The notes below the pieces were generated by a model. It saw only the letters and a program-made list of their open reading frames with translations. It did not search any database and was not told where the DNA came from. This document shows, one piece after another, positions 24,587 to 32,230 of a stretch of DNA of 36,268 bases. Each line of letters opens with the position of its first letter. The stretch's first letter is position 1. Made by a program: the position numbers and the translations under genes. The stretch comes from a virus. Location of the stretch: positions 1 through 36,268 of the IMG/VR virus record IMGVR_UViG_3300025645_000199; one strand, 5' to 3'.

Positions 24587-24614
24587 TGAGAAAACTAGCG
24601 CATCTATAATGATA
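24587..24614 (+). promoter_or_regulatory. TATAATGATA element, copy B (early-type promoter candidate)
   Basis: Second copy of the 28-nt element at 23008: TGAGAAAA...GCATCTATAATGATA with TATAAT at 24605-24610. It lies 21 nt before the next ATG (24636). The conserved 5' TGAGAAAA block, about 10 nt upstream of TATAAT, is too close for a sigma70 -35. Confidence 0.6.
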
Positions 24615-24635
24615 AACCTTAATCAGGAGACTACA

Positions 24636-24908
24636 ATGCTTGTTAAAGTATGGCTACCAAACAATACCCACGTTATCATGGAAGAGAACAAAGTTGATGA
24701 ATTCTTTCCCGAAGATGCAGATATTGAAATCGAAGACTTTGATGATACTGAATCGGAAGCTAAAGATATCCAACGTCACAACCAACAGTTTAAAAGCTTG
24801 GTCGGTTCTCTTGATGCTAAGTTTGCGTCTACCTACGAAGCCAATGAGGAATCATTAGTTTCTGAAGTAAACGGTTTAATTAAGCGCCTTGAAGAAGAAC
24901 TCAAATAA
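24636..24908 (+). CDS. Small acidic hypothetical protein
   Basis: 90 aa from ATG 24636, preceded by CAGGAGA and promoter candidate B; the frame is open from 24546 but the upstream part overlaps the promoter element. Short beta start (MLVKVWLPNNTHVIMEE), then a very acidic stretch (DADIEIEDFDDTESEAKD), then helices ending IKRLEEELK. The acidity suggests a DNA mimic or an inhibitor of a basic partner, but that is speculation. No family recognised. Confidence 0.65.
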   Translation: MLVKVWLPNNTHVIMEENKVDEFFPEDADIEIEDFDDTESEAKDIQRHNQQFKSLVGSLDAKFASTYEANEESLVSEVNGLIKRLEEELK

Positions 24909-24923
24909 TGAGTTTTCTTAGGG

Positions 24924-24941
24924 TAGCCCTTTGTTGGGCTA
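24924..24941 (+). terminator. Hairpin after the acidic protein gene
   Basis: TAGCCC (24924-24929) pairs with GGGCTA (24936-24941), loop TTTGTT, followed by TCTAAAAG with no T-run. A weak terminator, attenuator or mRNA 3' end. Confidence 0.4.
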
Positions 24942-24988
24942 TCTAAAAGAGCACTTATGCTCTATATCACCCAAATGGAGAATTGCAC

Positions 24989-25216
24989 ATGCGTAACTAC
25001 ACACTGTCACAAGACTACTTCAACTCTAGCTACACACTTAAGGCTGGCACTCGTTATGGGCATACTGATAACCGTGAACGTGTTGTCATGGCCTGTCTCG
25101 TTATTGACAGGGTTCTAACTGTTAAAGAAGCAGCCAATAAGTCTGGCCGCTGTGAAAATACAATCCGTAATTGGATTAAGACAATCGATCACAACAACCC
25201 ACACATGGATGGGTAA
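24989..25216 (+). CDS. Small helix-turn-helix DNA-binding protein
   Basis: 75 aa from ATG 24989, 8 nt after TGGAG. Residues about 35-58 read VIDRVLTVKEAANKSGRCENTIRNWIKTI in outline: a helix, a turn at SGRC and a recognition-type helix ENTIRNWIK, as in helix-turn-helix regulators. N-terminal residues 1-25 are Tyr/Ser-rich. It lies directly upstream of a strong terminator and the RNA polymerase gene, so control of early transcription is plausible. Target unknown. Confidence 0.7.
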   Translation: MRNYTLSQDYFNSSYTLKAGTRYGHTDNRERVVMACLVIDRVLTVKEAANKSGRCENTIRNWIKTIDHNNPHMDG

Positions 25217-25227
25217 ATATAATATTG

Positions 25228-25258
25228 CCCTGCCCCTTCGGGGGTGGGGTTCCTTTTA
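25228..25258 (+). terminator. UUCG-loop terminator before the RNA polymerase gene
   Basis: GCCCC-TTCG-GGGGT core (25232-25245) with flanking CCCT/GGGG pairing, then TTCCTTTT; a further ten-T run lies at 25264-25273. The 15-nt core CCCCTTCGGGGGTGG is identical to the one at 22962-22976. Confidence 0.85.
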
Positions 25259-25283
25259 TTAAATTTTTTTTTTCGAGGTGCGA

Positions 25284-25340
25284 ATGTATACAGTATTTTT
25301 CATTCTTGTTATTTTCCAAATATTCGGTGATAAAGAATAA
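25284..25340 (+). CDS. 18-aa hydrophobic peptide, possible
   Basis: ATG 25284 follows CGAGGTGCGA. The product is 18 residues, almost all hydrophobic (MYTVFFILVIFQIFGDKE), and could be a tiny membrane peptide or leader. It lies between a terminator and the RNA polymerase gene. The rest of 25217-25408 holds the terminator, a poly-T run and a weak TATAAA (25356-25361) that might serve the polymerase gene. Confidence 0.3.
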   Translation: MYTVFFILVIFQIFGDKE

Positions 25341-25408
25341 TACTGTTACAGTGTCTATAAAAGCAGAGTACTAAAAAGTACACAGTCTGCAAGAATTATG
25401 GAGTAGCA

Positions 25409-27601
25409 ATGCCAAAAACATCAATAGAACTACTAGTAGAAGATATAAAACAAAGACAGATCTTCTTAATGACATCTGACGGATCAAAGCCAGATAAGAG
25501 GAATAAATCGTGGATGCTATGGGACAAGGATCCTCAGAAAATAATCGAGCTAACTTATGGGCATATCCTTCTTGGCATCGAGAGGAAGTCTACCCTACTA
25601 AACATCGTAACTTCAGTTGGCGCTTGTCTCAATAGGCGTCTTCGTTTAAAAGTAGATGAGATAGCAGCAACACACCTCGGGTGGTTTGTACTGATAAGTT
25701 ACTTCGAGACAGGTATACTAGACTACTTCTCTAAACACCTACGTATAAAAGGTCGGCTAAGCAAGTACCCAACTTACCAAGTAAAAGTAACAAACCTAGA
25801 TGCTCTGAATTCTGTTATGGATCTGATCGATAACAATTCAAGCGAGTTGTTCCCAGTAAGTATCCAACCAGAACCTTGGGGTGAAGGCTTCGTACACAAG
25901 GAAACAGGAAGACCTCTAATTAAGAGTCCACACGAAGACGCTGTAGCAATGGCCAAAGAGTTGGACTTGTCTTATATTAAGGAAACACTTAACAAACTAC
26001 AGTCAACCGCTTGGCGTATTAATAAGCCCGTATTCTCTGCTTTTGAAGAGTGTGTCGGTTCAGCTAGTAATCCTTTTAAGTTCTCTAAGGAGATTGACCC
26101 AGAGAAGAGAGCATCCCTGTTAATCGAAATCGAAGCTATTCGTAGGCTAGCTACAAGGAACATTGACAATGCCTTCTATCATCTATACAACTTGGATTTC
26201 CGTGGACGAATTTACCCCAATACAGCTTTCCTTCACGAACAATCAAGCGATAACGCAAAGGGTCTTCTGATACTGGATGAACCAGTTTGTCTTGGTGAAG
26301 AAGGATACTATTGGTTATCTGTTCACACAGCTAATATGTGGGGTAATGACAAAGTATCTCTAGACGATCGTGCTCAGTGGGTACAAGACAACATGGATGA
26401 TATCTTGTTGTATGCTGAAGACCCTATGCAGTATGTAGGGTGGATGGATGCAGATAAACCATTCTGCTTCTTAGCTTGTTGTTATGAGTGTTCTCTAATT
26501 TCTAACTGGCATGGCGATGGCTATGCAACAGAGGATTTCCCAAGTTGCCTACCTGTCTATATCGATGGTTCCAACAACGGAGTTCAACATCTTGTTGCCA
26601 TGTCCAAAGATGAGTATATTGCACCACTAGTTAACTTGGTACCACAGGATCTACCCGGTGATGTGTACATGTTTATAGCAGAACACACACAGAAAAATGT
26701 AAAGAGAGACTTGGAGAAAATGGACCCCGCTGTAGTGGCGAGGTTCGATGATATACACCCGCAACTCGTCTTATTGAGGCAAGGTGTTGGTAAGTATTCA
26801 CCCGGTACAGAGTTATACCGGAATGCCATGCAGAGACTTCGTGAGTTCAGTAACTCTGTGTATGACATCAAGAAGCAACTTGGTCCAGTATTCTGGTCTA
26901 AAGTAAAAAACAAGAAGACATGGAGAAAGACTGTTAAACGCCCGGTCATGACTCTCGGTTATGGCGGAACTAAGTTCGGCATGGTTGATATGGTTGATGG
27001 TGATACCCGAGACCTGAGTGAGTATCTACGAGATAAGGATAAGTCTTGGTCCGCTTACCTAGGTCACCTTATCTTCGACACCTGCTACGAGAAACTTGAG
27101 GGCCCGGCTAGAATGCTAAGGATGTTTGAGGCTCTGGCAGAACGTGAGAATAACAGGGATACACCAATCACATTTGTGCAAAATGTAACAAACTTTCCCT
27201 TCGTTCATTCTTACAAAGAAGCTGCAATAAAGAGAGTAAAACTTTATCACGGTGACAACATACTGGATCTGCACATCTCTGTTTGGAAAGAGTCTACACT
27301 GAAGAAGTCTAAACAGAAGACAGGTGCTGCTCCTAATATTGTTCATAGTGTTGACGCCGTTCACCTAAGTATGTATGTACATGATACAGACTACCAGACA
27401 ACAGTGGTTCATGACTCCTTCGGTTGTCACGCAGGTAACATGAGTAAAGCCTTTATCGACGTGCGTAATAAGTTTGTAGAACTATATGACCTAGACCCAC
27501 TAGAGCATATCATGTCTCAAATGGAATCCCTAGACCTAATCCCCGAGAAAGGAAACCTAGATGTCTCAGAAATACTCAGTTCAGACTTTGCGTTTGCATG
27601 A
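25409..27601 (+). CDS. T7-like DNA-directed RNA polymerase
   Basis: 730 aa (T7 enzyme: 883), ATG after TGGAGTAGCA. All key single-subunit RNA polymerase elements are present: NLDFRGRIYPN with Asp263 and Arg267 (DxxGR); motif A YIDGSNNGVQHL with Asp386; motif B with Arg506, Lys510 and Tyr518 (T7 R627/K631/Y639 spacing), then YGGTKFGM; APNIVHSVDAVHL; motif C VVHDSFGCHAG with His668 and Asp669. It transcribes phage genes from phage-specific promoters; the AAATACTTCGCC repeats are the natural candidates. The next gene overlaps its 3' end by 41 nt. The shorter N-terminus could change promoter recognition. Confidence 0.95.
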   Translation: MPKTSIELLVEDIKQRQIFLMTSDGSKPDKRNKSWMLWDKDPQKIIELTYGHILLGIERKSTLLNIVTSVGACLNRRLRLKVDEIAATHLGWFVLISYFETGILDYFSKHLRIKGRLSKYPTYQVKVTNLDALNSVMDLIDNNSSELFPVSIQPEPWGEGFVHKETGRPLIKSPHEDAVAMAKELDLSYIKETLNKLQSTAWRINKPVFSAFEECVGSASNPFKFSKEIDPEKRASLLIEIEAIRRLATRNIDNAFYHLYNLDFRGRIYPNTAFLHEQSSDNAKGLLILDEPVCLGEEGYYWLSVHTANMWGNDKVSLDDRAQWVQDNMDDILLYAEDPMQYVGWMDADKPFCFLACCYECSLISNWHGDGYATEDFPSCLPVYIDGSNNGVQHLVAMSKDEYIAPLVNLVPQDLPGDVYMFIAEHTQKNVKRDLEKMDPAVVARFDDIHPQLVLLRQGVGKYSPGTELYRNAMQRLREFSNSVYDIKKQLGPVFWSKVKNKKTWRKTVKRPVMTLGYGGTKFGMVDMVDGDTRDLSEYLRDKDKSWSAYLGHLIFDTCYEKLEGPARMLRMFEALAERENNRDTPITFVQNVTNFPFVHSYKEAAIKRVKLYHGDNILDLHISVWKESTLKKSKQKTGAAPNIVHSVDAVHLSMYVHDTDYQTTVVHDSFGCHAGNMSKAFIDVRNKFVELYDLDPLEHIMSQMESLDLIPEKGNLDVSEILSSDFAFA

Positions 27602-27779
27602 CGTACTGTGCATTAGTAGTACAGAAGACTCACCTGAATCTGTTTTTCGTATCACCGAAATATTCGAAGACTGTGTCGGAGGCTACGCCAAGTTTGGCCC
27701 CTTTGAACCTGAAGAATATGGCGAGCTTTACGAAGACAATTTTGACTTGATAAGGGTTTTGTATCGCCCTGAAAAATAA
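27561..27779 (+). CDS. Small acidic hypothetical protein overlapping the RNA polymerase gene
   Basis: 72 aa, ATG 27561 within the end of the RNA polymerase gene, preceded by GAAAGGAAA. Acidic throughout the second half (FEPEEYGELYEDNFDLI). A 41-nt overlap with a good ribosome site suggests coupling to the polymerase; an early product acting on transcription is possible but not shown. No family recognised. Promoter-like copy 4 begins 7 nt after its stop. Confidence 0.65.
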   Translation: MSQKYSVQTLRLHDVLCISSTEDSPESVFRITEIFEDCVGGYAKFGPFEPEEYGELYEDNFDLIRVLYRPEK

Positions 27780-27786
27780 GGCAGAA

Positions 27787-27805
27787 AAATACTTCGCCCT
27801 AATGA
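27787..27805 (+). promoter_or_regulatory. Phage promoter-like repeat, copy 4 (SSB/replication genes)
   Basis: AAATACTTCGCCCTAATGA, identical over 19 nt to copies 2 and 3, followed by CCAAAAGG rather than GGGACG. It lies 61 nt upstream of the SSB start, between the RNA polymerase block and the replication genes. Lack of the G-run suggests a weaker promoter class. Confidence 0.6.
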
Positions 27806-27866
27806 CCAAAAGGTTTTTCTGAGGTCTCTAAACACTTATAAAACATAATCCAAGAGGAAATATATT

Positions 27867-28394
27867 ATGGCTATTCTTAAGAACGTAGAACTATTCTTTG
27901 CTAAACTCAACCCTTCAAAGCCTAACACTCGCTTTGACAAAGAGAACCCGACATGGGAAGTACAAATCCGTACACGAGACAAAGCCCAAGCTAAACAGTG
28001 GAAAGACATGGATATCCGTGTTAAGCCTGATGAAGATGATGGAGGTATCTTCTACAAAGCTTCACTTAAAAAGAAATCCAAGAAGCGTGATGGTACTGAC
28101 CAAAACCCAGTTAGTGTTGTAGCTGGTGACTTGTCCCCTATTGATGTGGATAAGATTGGTAACGGTTCTGTTGCTAACGTCCGTGTTTACCAGTACGAGT
28201 ATAACGTTAACGGTACTGCAGGTATTGCAACGATGCTTATGGCGGTTCAGGTGACTACTCTTCGTGAGTATGAGCCAAAGACACGTGATGATGACTTTGA
28301 GATGACAGACATGAAAGTCGTAAAAGTAGCCGAGAATCAAGATGTTGATAGTGACATGCTTGGTGGCTCCGATGATGACGACATGGACTTTTAA
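27867..28394 (+). CDS. Single-stranded DNA-binding protein, T7 gp2.5-like
   Basis: 175 aa, ATG after AAGAGGAAATATATT. OB-fold-like strand pattern: VELFFAKLNPSKPNTRFD near the start, WEVQIRTRDKAQAK, a basic KKKSKKRDG loop (about residues 68-76), and VRVYQYEYNV. The C-terminus is extremely acidic and ends DDDDMDF, with the terminal aromatic residue that gp2.5-type SSBs use to contact the DNA polymerase and helicase. First gene after promoter-like copy 4. Protects ssDNA and organises the replisome. Confidence 0.88.
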   Translation: MAILKNVELFFAKLNPSKPNTRFDKENPTWEVQIRTRDKAQAKQWKDMDIRVKPDEDDGGIFYKASLKKKSKKRDGTDQNPVSVVAGDLSPIDVDKIGNGSVANVRVYQYEYNVNGTAGIATMLMAVQVTTLREYEPKTRDDDFEMTDMKVVKVAENQDVDSDMLGGSDDDDMDF

Positions 28395-28457
28395 GAACTA
28401 AAACAAACACCTGAGTAAGTGTATAAACTTCTCATTTTTATTAAAAAGGATAGTAAT

Positions 28458-28622
28458 ATGAAAATCGCAGAGTTAGGATTTTTTCACACCCCTGCTAACT
28501 GGGACGAACTCCACGCATGGCTTGATAACCTTGAAGGTTCAGAAAAAGCTATGGCAACTACTGCTGCAATCATGGCTTGGAACTTAGCCGCTAAACTTAC
28601 AAACCAGGAGGAAGAAGTGTGA
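28458..28622 (+). CDS. Small hypothetical protein
   Basis: 54 aa from ATG 28458, preceded by AAAAAGGATAGTAAT; the frame is open from 28419 but the ribosome site favours this start. Contains ANWDELHAWLDNLEG and an Ala-rich helix (AMATTAAIMAWNLAAKL). Overlaps the next start by 4 nt. Function unknown. Confidence 0.65.
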   Translation: MKIAELGFFHTPANWDELHAWLDNLEGSEKAMATTAAIMAWNLAAKLTNQEEEV

Positions 28623-29041
28623 TTACTATATATACAGCAGGTGCTATGGAACACGTATCTAGAGGTGCGATGGAGGGCTGGCGTCATCTTGCAGAGGAGA
28701 TGATGCCTGATGCCAAGTTCTTACACCCAACCCGGCGTATGCCACTACATGAGCAAATGGAAGACGCTACACTAGAAACATACAGCAAACTAAAACGTAT
28801 CGTTGCCCAAGACCTGAAAGATATCCGAGAGTCGGACCTTATGATTGTTAACTTGAAAGACAGCGAGCCCGGGAAAAAGTGGGGTTCCGTGATGGAAGTT
28901 GCACTTGCTTGGGAGTGGGGTAAGCCTGTCATTGCGGTTGTTGATGAGAAACAATTCAAACACCCGTTTATCTACACAATGGCAACAGAGGTACATTATA
29001 CAATCGAAGATTCTGTAGAAGCTGCAAAGGAGTACTGCTAA
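28619..29041 (+). CDS. Nucleoside 2-deoxyribosyltransferase-like protein
   Basis: 140 aa with a GTG start at 28619, preceded by AGGAGGAAGAA. Family pattern: IYTAGAMEHVSRGAMEGWRH at the N-terminus, ARTRRM-like basic loop (PTRRMPLHEQ), DLKDIRESDLMIVNL in the middle (the conserved D...I..SD), then GSVMEVALAWEWGKPVIAV with the candidate catalytic Glu. These enzymes exchange bases between deoxynucleosides or hydrolyse the glycosidic bond, supporting nucleotide salvage or modification. Position between SSB and DNA polymerase fits. Substrate cannot be told from sequence. Confidence 0.82.
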   Translation: MITIYTAGAMEHVSRGAMEGWRHLAEEMMPDAKFLHPTRRMPLHEQMEDATLETYSKLKRIVAQDLKDIRESDLMIVNLKDSEPGKKWGSVMEVALAWEWGKPVIAVVDEKQFKHPFIYTMATEVHYTIEDSVEAAKEYC

Positions 29042-29508
29042 TGAATATTTTCTTCTTAGACTATGACGTACGTAAATGCGCAGAGAGCCACATAGACAAA
29101 CATGTTGTCAAGATGATACTGGAGTATGCCCAACTAATGTCTACAGCCCACAGGGTACTAGACGAGGCAGACAATGAGACTCTGTATAAGGCTACCCATA
29201 AGAACCACCCGTGTGGTATATGGGTTCGAGAAGATGCTGCAAACTACAACTATGTGTATAGCCTTTTCTTAGAACTCTGTGACGAATACCGTCGCCGTTA
29301 TGGAAAAACTCACCTAACCGAAACTAAGTTGGCGGACCTACTGGAGACGCCTCCTGCAAATATGCCAGATAAGGGTATGACAGTGCCACCTCAAGCTATG
29401 CCAGAGGAGTATCGTCGTGAAGACCCTGTTGAGGCTTATCGTGCTTACTATAAGGGCGCTAAGTCAGAGATTGCAACTTGGAAAACAACACCGCCCCCTT
29501 GGTGGTGA
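29041..29508 (+). CDS. Conserved phage protein of the MNIFFLD..../DKHVVKM family
   Basis: 155 aa, 1-nt overlap with the previous stop. Opens MNIFFLDYDVRKCAESHIDK, then HVVKMILEYAQLMSTAHRVL, later THKNHPCGIWVREDAANY and PPQAMPEEYR. This is a widespread phage family known from T4-like and other phages; the helical HVVKM.LE.AQL core has sometimes been likened to pyrimidine-dimer glycosylases. No settled function. Its neighbours suggest nucleic acid metabolism. Confidence 0.7.
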   Translation: MNIFFLDYDVRKCAESHIDKHVVKMILEYAQLMSTAHRVLDEADNETLYKATHKNHPCGIWVREDAANYNYVYSLFLELCDEYRRRYGKTHLTETKLADLLETPPANMPDKGMTVPPQAMPEEYRREDPVEAYRAYYKGAKSEIATWKTTPPPWW

Positions 29509-29555
29509 TATTGATTGAGTATATTGATAATATGAATAGAGTGGAGAAACGACTA

Positions 29556-29990
29556 ATGGAAGAACTGAATAAAGAAAAGCGGTTTCGTGATGAAACACCG
29601 GAGCTCATGGGTAAAGTATTCCCAGCCTCTCCGGACTTCCACGGAGAATTTGAAAGTATGGATGAGGAGGCTCAAGACCAAATCATCAACCCTAAGCACT
29701 ACCAAATCATCCCAGTAGAAGCGATGGTTCTGTTCCTTAACAAAGGAATGCAGTACATGGACATTATGCGGTACGCACTTAAACGGCATAAGGGTGTGTT
29801 TGCCCATGTTCTTGGTCAGGTGTTTAAATATTCATTTCGTATCGGGGGTAAAGACGATGTACTTCAAGATGCTAAAAAGATTGCTTGGTATGCAAATCGT
29901 CTTGTAGAAGAAATCGAGTTTGAAAGAGGGCTTAAAACCGAAAAACCTCGTGGAGAGTATTGCGCAGATATTCTCGATACAAAAGATTGA
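29556..29990 (+). CDS. DUF3310-like protein
   Basis: 144 aa from ATG 29556, 9 nt after GTGGAG; ATG 29532 and TTG 29478 are in-frame alternatives with poorer sites. The DUF3310 pattern is clear: INPKHYQIIPVEAM (about residues 44-57), MDIMRYALKRHKG, and KYSFRIGGKDDVLQDAKKIAWYANRL (about 91-116). Family members occur in many phages near nucleotide-metabolism genes and are often labelled nucleotide kinase without proof. The N-terminal 40 residues are acidic and probably disordered. Confidence 0.8.
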   Translation: MEELNKEKRFRDETPELMGKVFPASPDFHGEFESMDEEAQDQIINPKHYQIIPVEAMVLFLNKGMQYMDIMRYALKRHKGVFAHVLGQVFKYSFRIGGKDDVLQDAKKIAWYANRLVEEIEFERGLKTEKPRGEYCADILDTKD

Positions 29991-30003
29991 AAGGTGAGAA
30001 ATA

Positions 30004-30219
30004 ATGATTACTCAAGAAGATATTGACGCCTTGCATCATGACAATGACTTCGAATCCGTCCGCAGGGATGTAGAGAACGCTTACAAGGGTGTATGTCAAG
30101 CACTACACTACCTAGGTGAAACTGGGGATTATGAATCCAACAACCTTGACTACAGCTACGAGATGCTGGATCTAGTAAAACAGCAGCTAGAAAGAATGCT
30201 CAGAAAGGAAGTAGTATGA
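30004..30219 (+). CDS. Small acidic hypothetical protein
   Basis: 71 aa, ATG after AAAGGTGAGAAATA. Helical and acidic, with DIDALHHDNDFESVRRDVEN and a C-terminal helix EMLDLVKQQLERMLRKEVV. The next gene starts inside its stop (ATGA overlap), so the two are coupled. No family recognised. Confidence 0.65.
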   Translation: MITQEDIDALHHDNDFESVRRDVENAYKGVCQALHYLGETGDYESNNLDYSYEMLDLVKQQLERMLRKEVV

Positions 30220-30392
30220 AGCTATCACCTGACACTAAGATTATCCGTAGGGCTGCGGAGGGGCTACGTAGGACTGATATTGGTCTTTCGATACCCCAAG
30301 CCGTCCACAAGGCTTACATGGCCCTAGAGGTTATCAGAGACGCAGAGTATCGTGTACAGGATGACTACTACGACTCACACCATAAAGACTGA
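30216..30392 (+). CDS. 58-aa basic hypothetical protein
   Basis: ATG 30216 with AAAGGAAGT upstream and a 4-nt ATGA overlap with the previous gene. The 58 residues start MKLSPDTKIIRRAAEGLRRT and end with the charged DDYYDSHHKD. The basic N-terminal helix contrasts with the acidic upstream partner, so the coupled pair might interact; this is conjecture. DNA polymerase follows after 29 nt. Confidence 0.65.
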   Translation: MKLSPDTKIIRRAAEGLRRTDIGLSIPQAVHKAYMALEVIRDAEYRVQDDYYDSHHKD

Positions 30393-30421
30393 ATAGAAAC
30401 ACTAACAAGCTAGGAGAACTT

Positions 30422-32230
30422 ATGAAGTTAGTTTTTGACATTGAAGGCAACAACCTTCTCCCGGGGCTTGACACATTTCATTGTGCAGGTGCCCAAGATG
30501 TAGACACTGGAAAGGAGTATTGGTTCAGACCGGACCAACTCTCCGACTTCTTGGAGCTACTAGATCGTGCTACTACTATCATTGCTCACAATGCTTTTGG
30601 GTACGACATCCCAGCCCTTAATATCCTGTCTAATAAGTACTTCGGGAAACCTTGGGAACCAAAAGCGAAGGTACAGTGTACCAAGATTATGTCTCAGGTA
30701 CTCAACTATCGTCGTTTTGGTTTTGGACACTCACTCAAACAGTGGGGTGAATCCTTCAAAGACAAGAAGGGTGACTACACAGGTGGATTTGAAAATTTCA
30801 ACGAAGAAATGTTTGAGTACATGAAGCAAGATGTTCGGTTGGGCACTAGTGTGTATAAGCACCTGATGGAAGAGTTGAAGCGTTATGTAAGCAACACCGG
30901 TTCTAAGAAAATCCTAGCTGCACTAACAGCAGAGGGTCAGATGGACCGAATTATGGTTGAACAAAGCCAGAACGGTTGGTTGTTTGATAAGAAGGGGGCT
31001 GAAGAACTACTCGTAACTATTGAGAAGAAGATGAAGTATATTGAAGGCTTCATTAATCCACAACTACCAGCGAGGGTAAAGAGAGTAGATGCGGAACCGA
31101 AGAAAGTTAAATTCACCAAAGCTGGAAAGCTGGTCTCTCACCTTGATAAGTGGTTTGGCCTTGGTGGACAGTGCACTGTTGACAATTGCCCTGTCGGGGG
31201 AGAGTTCTCCCGTATTGAGTTCATCACTGGTGATATCGGCAATACTGACACCGTTAAGCGTCTTCTATATTCGCTGGGTTGGAAGCCAGACGAGTGGAAC
31301 TGGAAGAAGATCGACGGAAAGTTCGTCAAAGTCTCCCCCAAACTCACGGATAGTTCACTGGAACCACTCGGGGAAGTTGGACAAGCACTAATGGAATACT
31401 ATACCTTGCGTTCTCGCAAGTCCATCATGGAGGGTTGGTTTCCACATATCGATAACACTTCTCGGCTACACGGTGATGTGTTTAACATCGGCACACCTAC
31501 CTTCAGGCAGACGCACAAGATTATTGCTAACTTGCCCTCGGGGAAGGCAGTGCTTGGTCCTGAAATGCGAGGACTATTCGTAGCTAAGCCCGGATACAAA
31601 CTCGTATCTGCTGACTCTGCTGGTTGTCAGCTAAGGCTACTCGCTCACTTTATGAGGGATGAAGATTACACACGAGAGGTGTTGGAAGGAGATATCCACC
31701 AAAAGAACGCAGACATCCTTGGTAGCTCTCGTAATGATGCTAAGCCTTTTATCTTTGCCTATCTCTACGGAGCCGGTGGGAAGAAGCTTGGTAGTATCCT
31801 CGGCGTGTCTGACAGGGAGGGTAATAAGCTCAAGACTAAGTTTACCAATGCTTTTCCAAAGCTAAAGTTGCTTATTGAGCGTGTAACTGCGATATCAGAA
31901 AACCAAGGGTTTATCCCGGGGTTGGACGATAGGCCAATCCACGTAGACAGTAGCCACAAATCTCTCAACTACCTTATCCAAGGTGCAGAGGCTGTCGTGA
32001 TGAAGGCTACTGTGATAATGATTGACAAGCGCCTTAAGGAGGCTGGTATAGATTTCAGCCACTTGCTGTTCTATCACGATGAGCATACAGTAGAAGTCCG
32101 AGAGGACCAAGCCGAACAAGCTCGTGAAATCATTATGGATTGCTTCGTAGAGGCACCGAAACAGTATGGAATCAATATCATGGAATGCGGTGATTGTAAC
32201 ATCGGTGATGATTACTTTGAGGTGCATTGA
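30422..32230 (+). CDS. Family A DNA polymerase with 3'-5' exonuclease (T7-like)
   Basis: 602 aa (T7 gp5: 704), ATG after CTAGGAGAACTT. Exonuclease: FDIEG with Asp6/Glu8, HNAFGYDIP with Asp62, YMKQD with Tyr133/Asp137, all intact. Polymerase: motif A ADSAGCQLRLLAHF (Asp398); motif B RNDAKPFIFAYLYGAGGKK (Arg437, Lys441, Phe445); motif C HDEHTVEV (His552-Glu554). T7 has DASGLELR in motif A, so its Glu480 is Gln403 here. Tyr526 of T7 is Phe445, the state that disfavours dideoxynucleotides in E. coli Pol I. It replicates the phage genome, presumably with the SSB; primase-helicase is outside the window. Confidence 0.95.
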   Translation: MKLVFDIEGNNLLPGLDTFHCAGAQDVDTGKEYWFRPDQLSDFLELLDRATTIIAHNAFGYDIPALNILSNKYFGKPWEPKAKVQCTKIMSQVLNYRRFGFGHSLKQWGESFKDKKGDYTGGFENFNEEMFEYMKQDVRLGTSVYKHLMEELKRYVSNTGSKKILAALTAEGQMDRIMVEQSQNGWLFDKKGAEELLVTIEKKMKYIEGFINPQLPARVKRVDAEPKKVKFTKAGKLVSHLDKWFGLGGQCTVDNCPVGGEFSRIEFITGDIGNTDTVKRLLYSLGWKPDEWNWKKIDGKFVKVSPKLTDSSLEPLGEVGQALMEYYTLRSRKSIMEGWFPHIDNTSRLHGDVFNIGTPTFRQTHKIIANLPSGKAVLGPEMRGLFVAKPGYKLVSADSAGCQLRLLAHFMRDEDYTREVLEGDIHQKNADILGSSRNDAKPFIFAYLYGAGGKKLGSILGVSDREGNKLKTKFTNAFPKLKLLIERVTAISENQGFIPGLDDRPIHVDSSHKSLNYLIQGAEAVVMKATVIMIDKRLKEAGIDFSHLLFYHDEHTVEVREDQAEQAREIIMDCFVEAPKQYGINIMECGDCNIGDDYFEVH

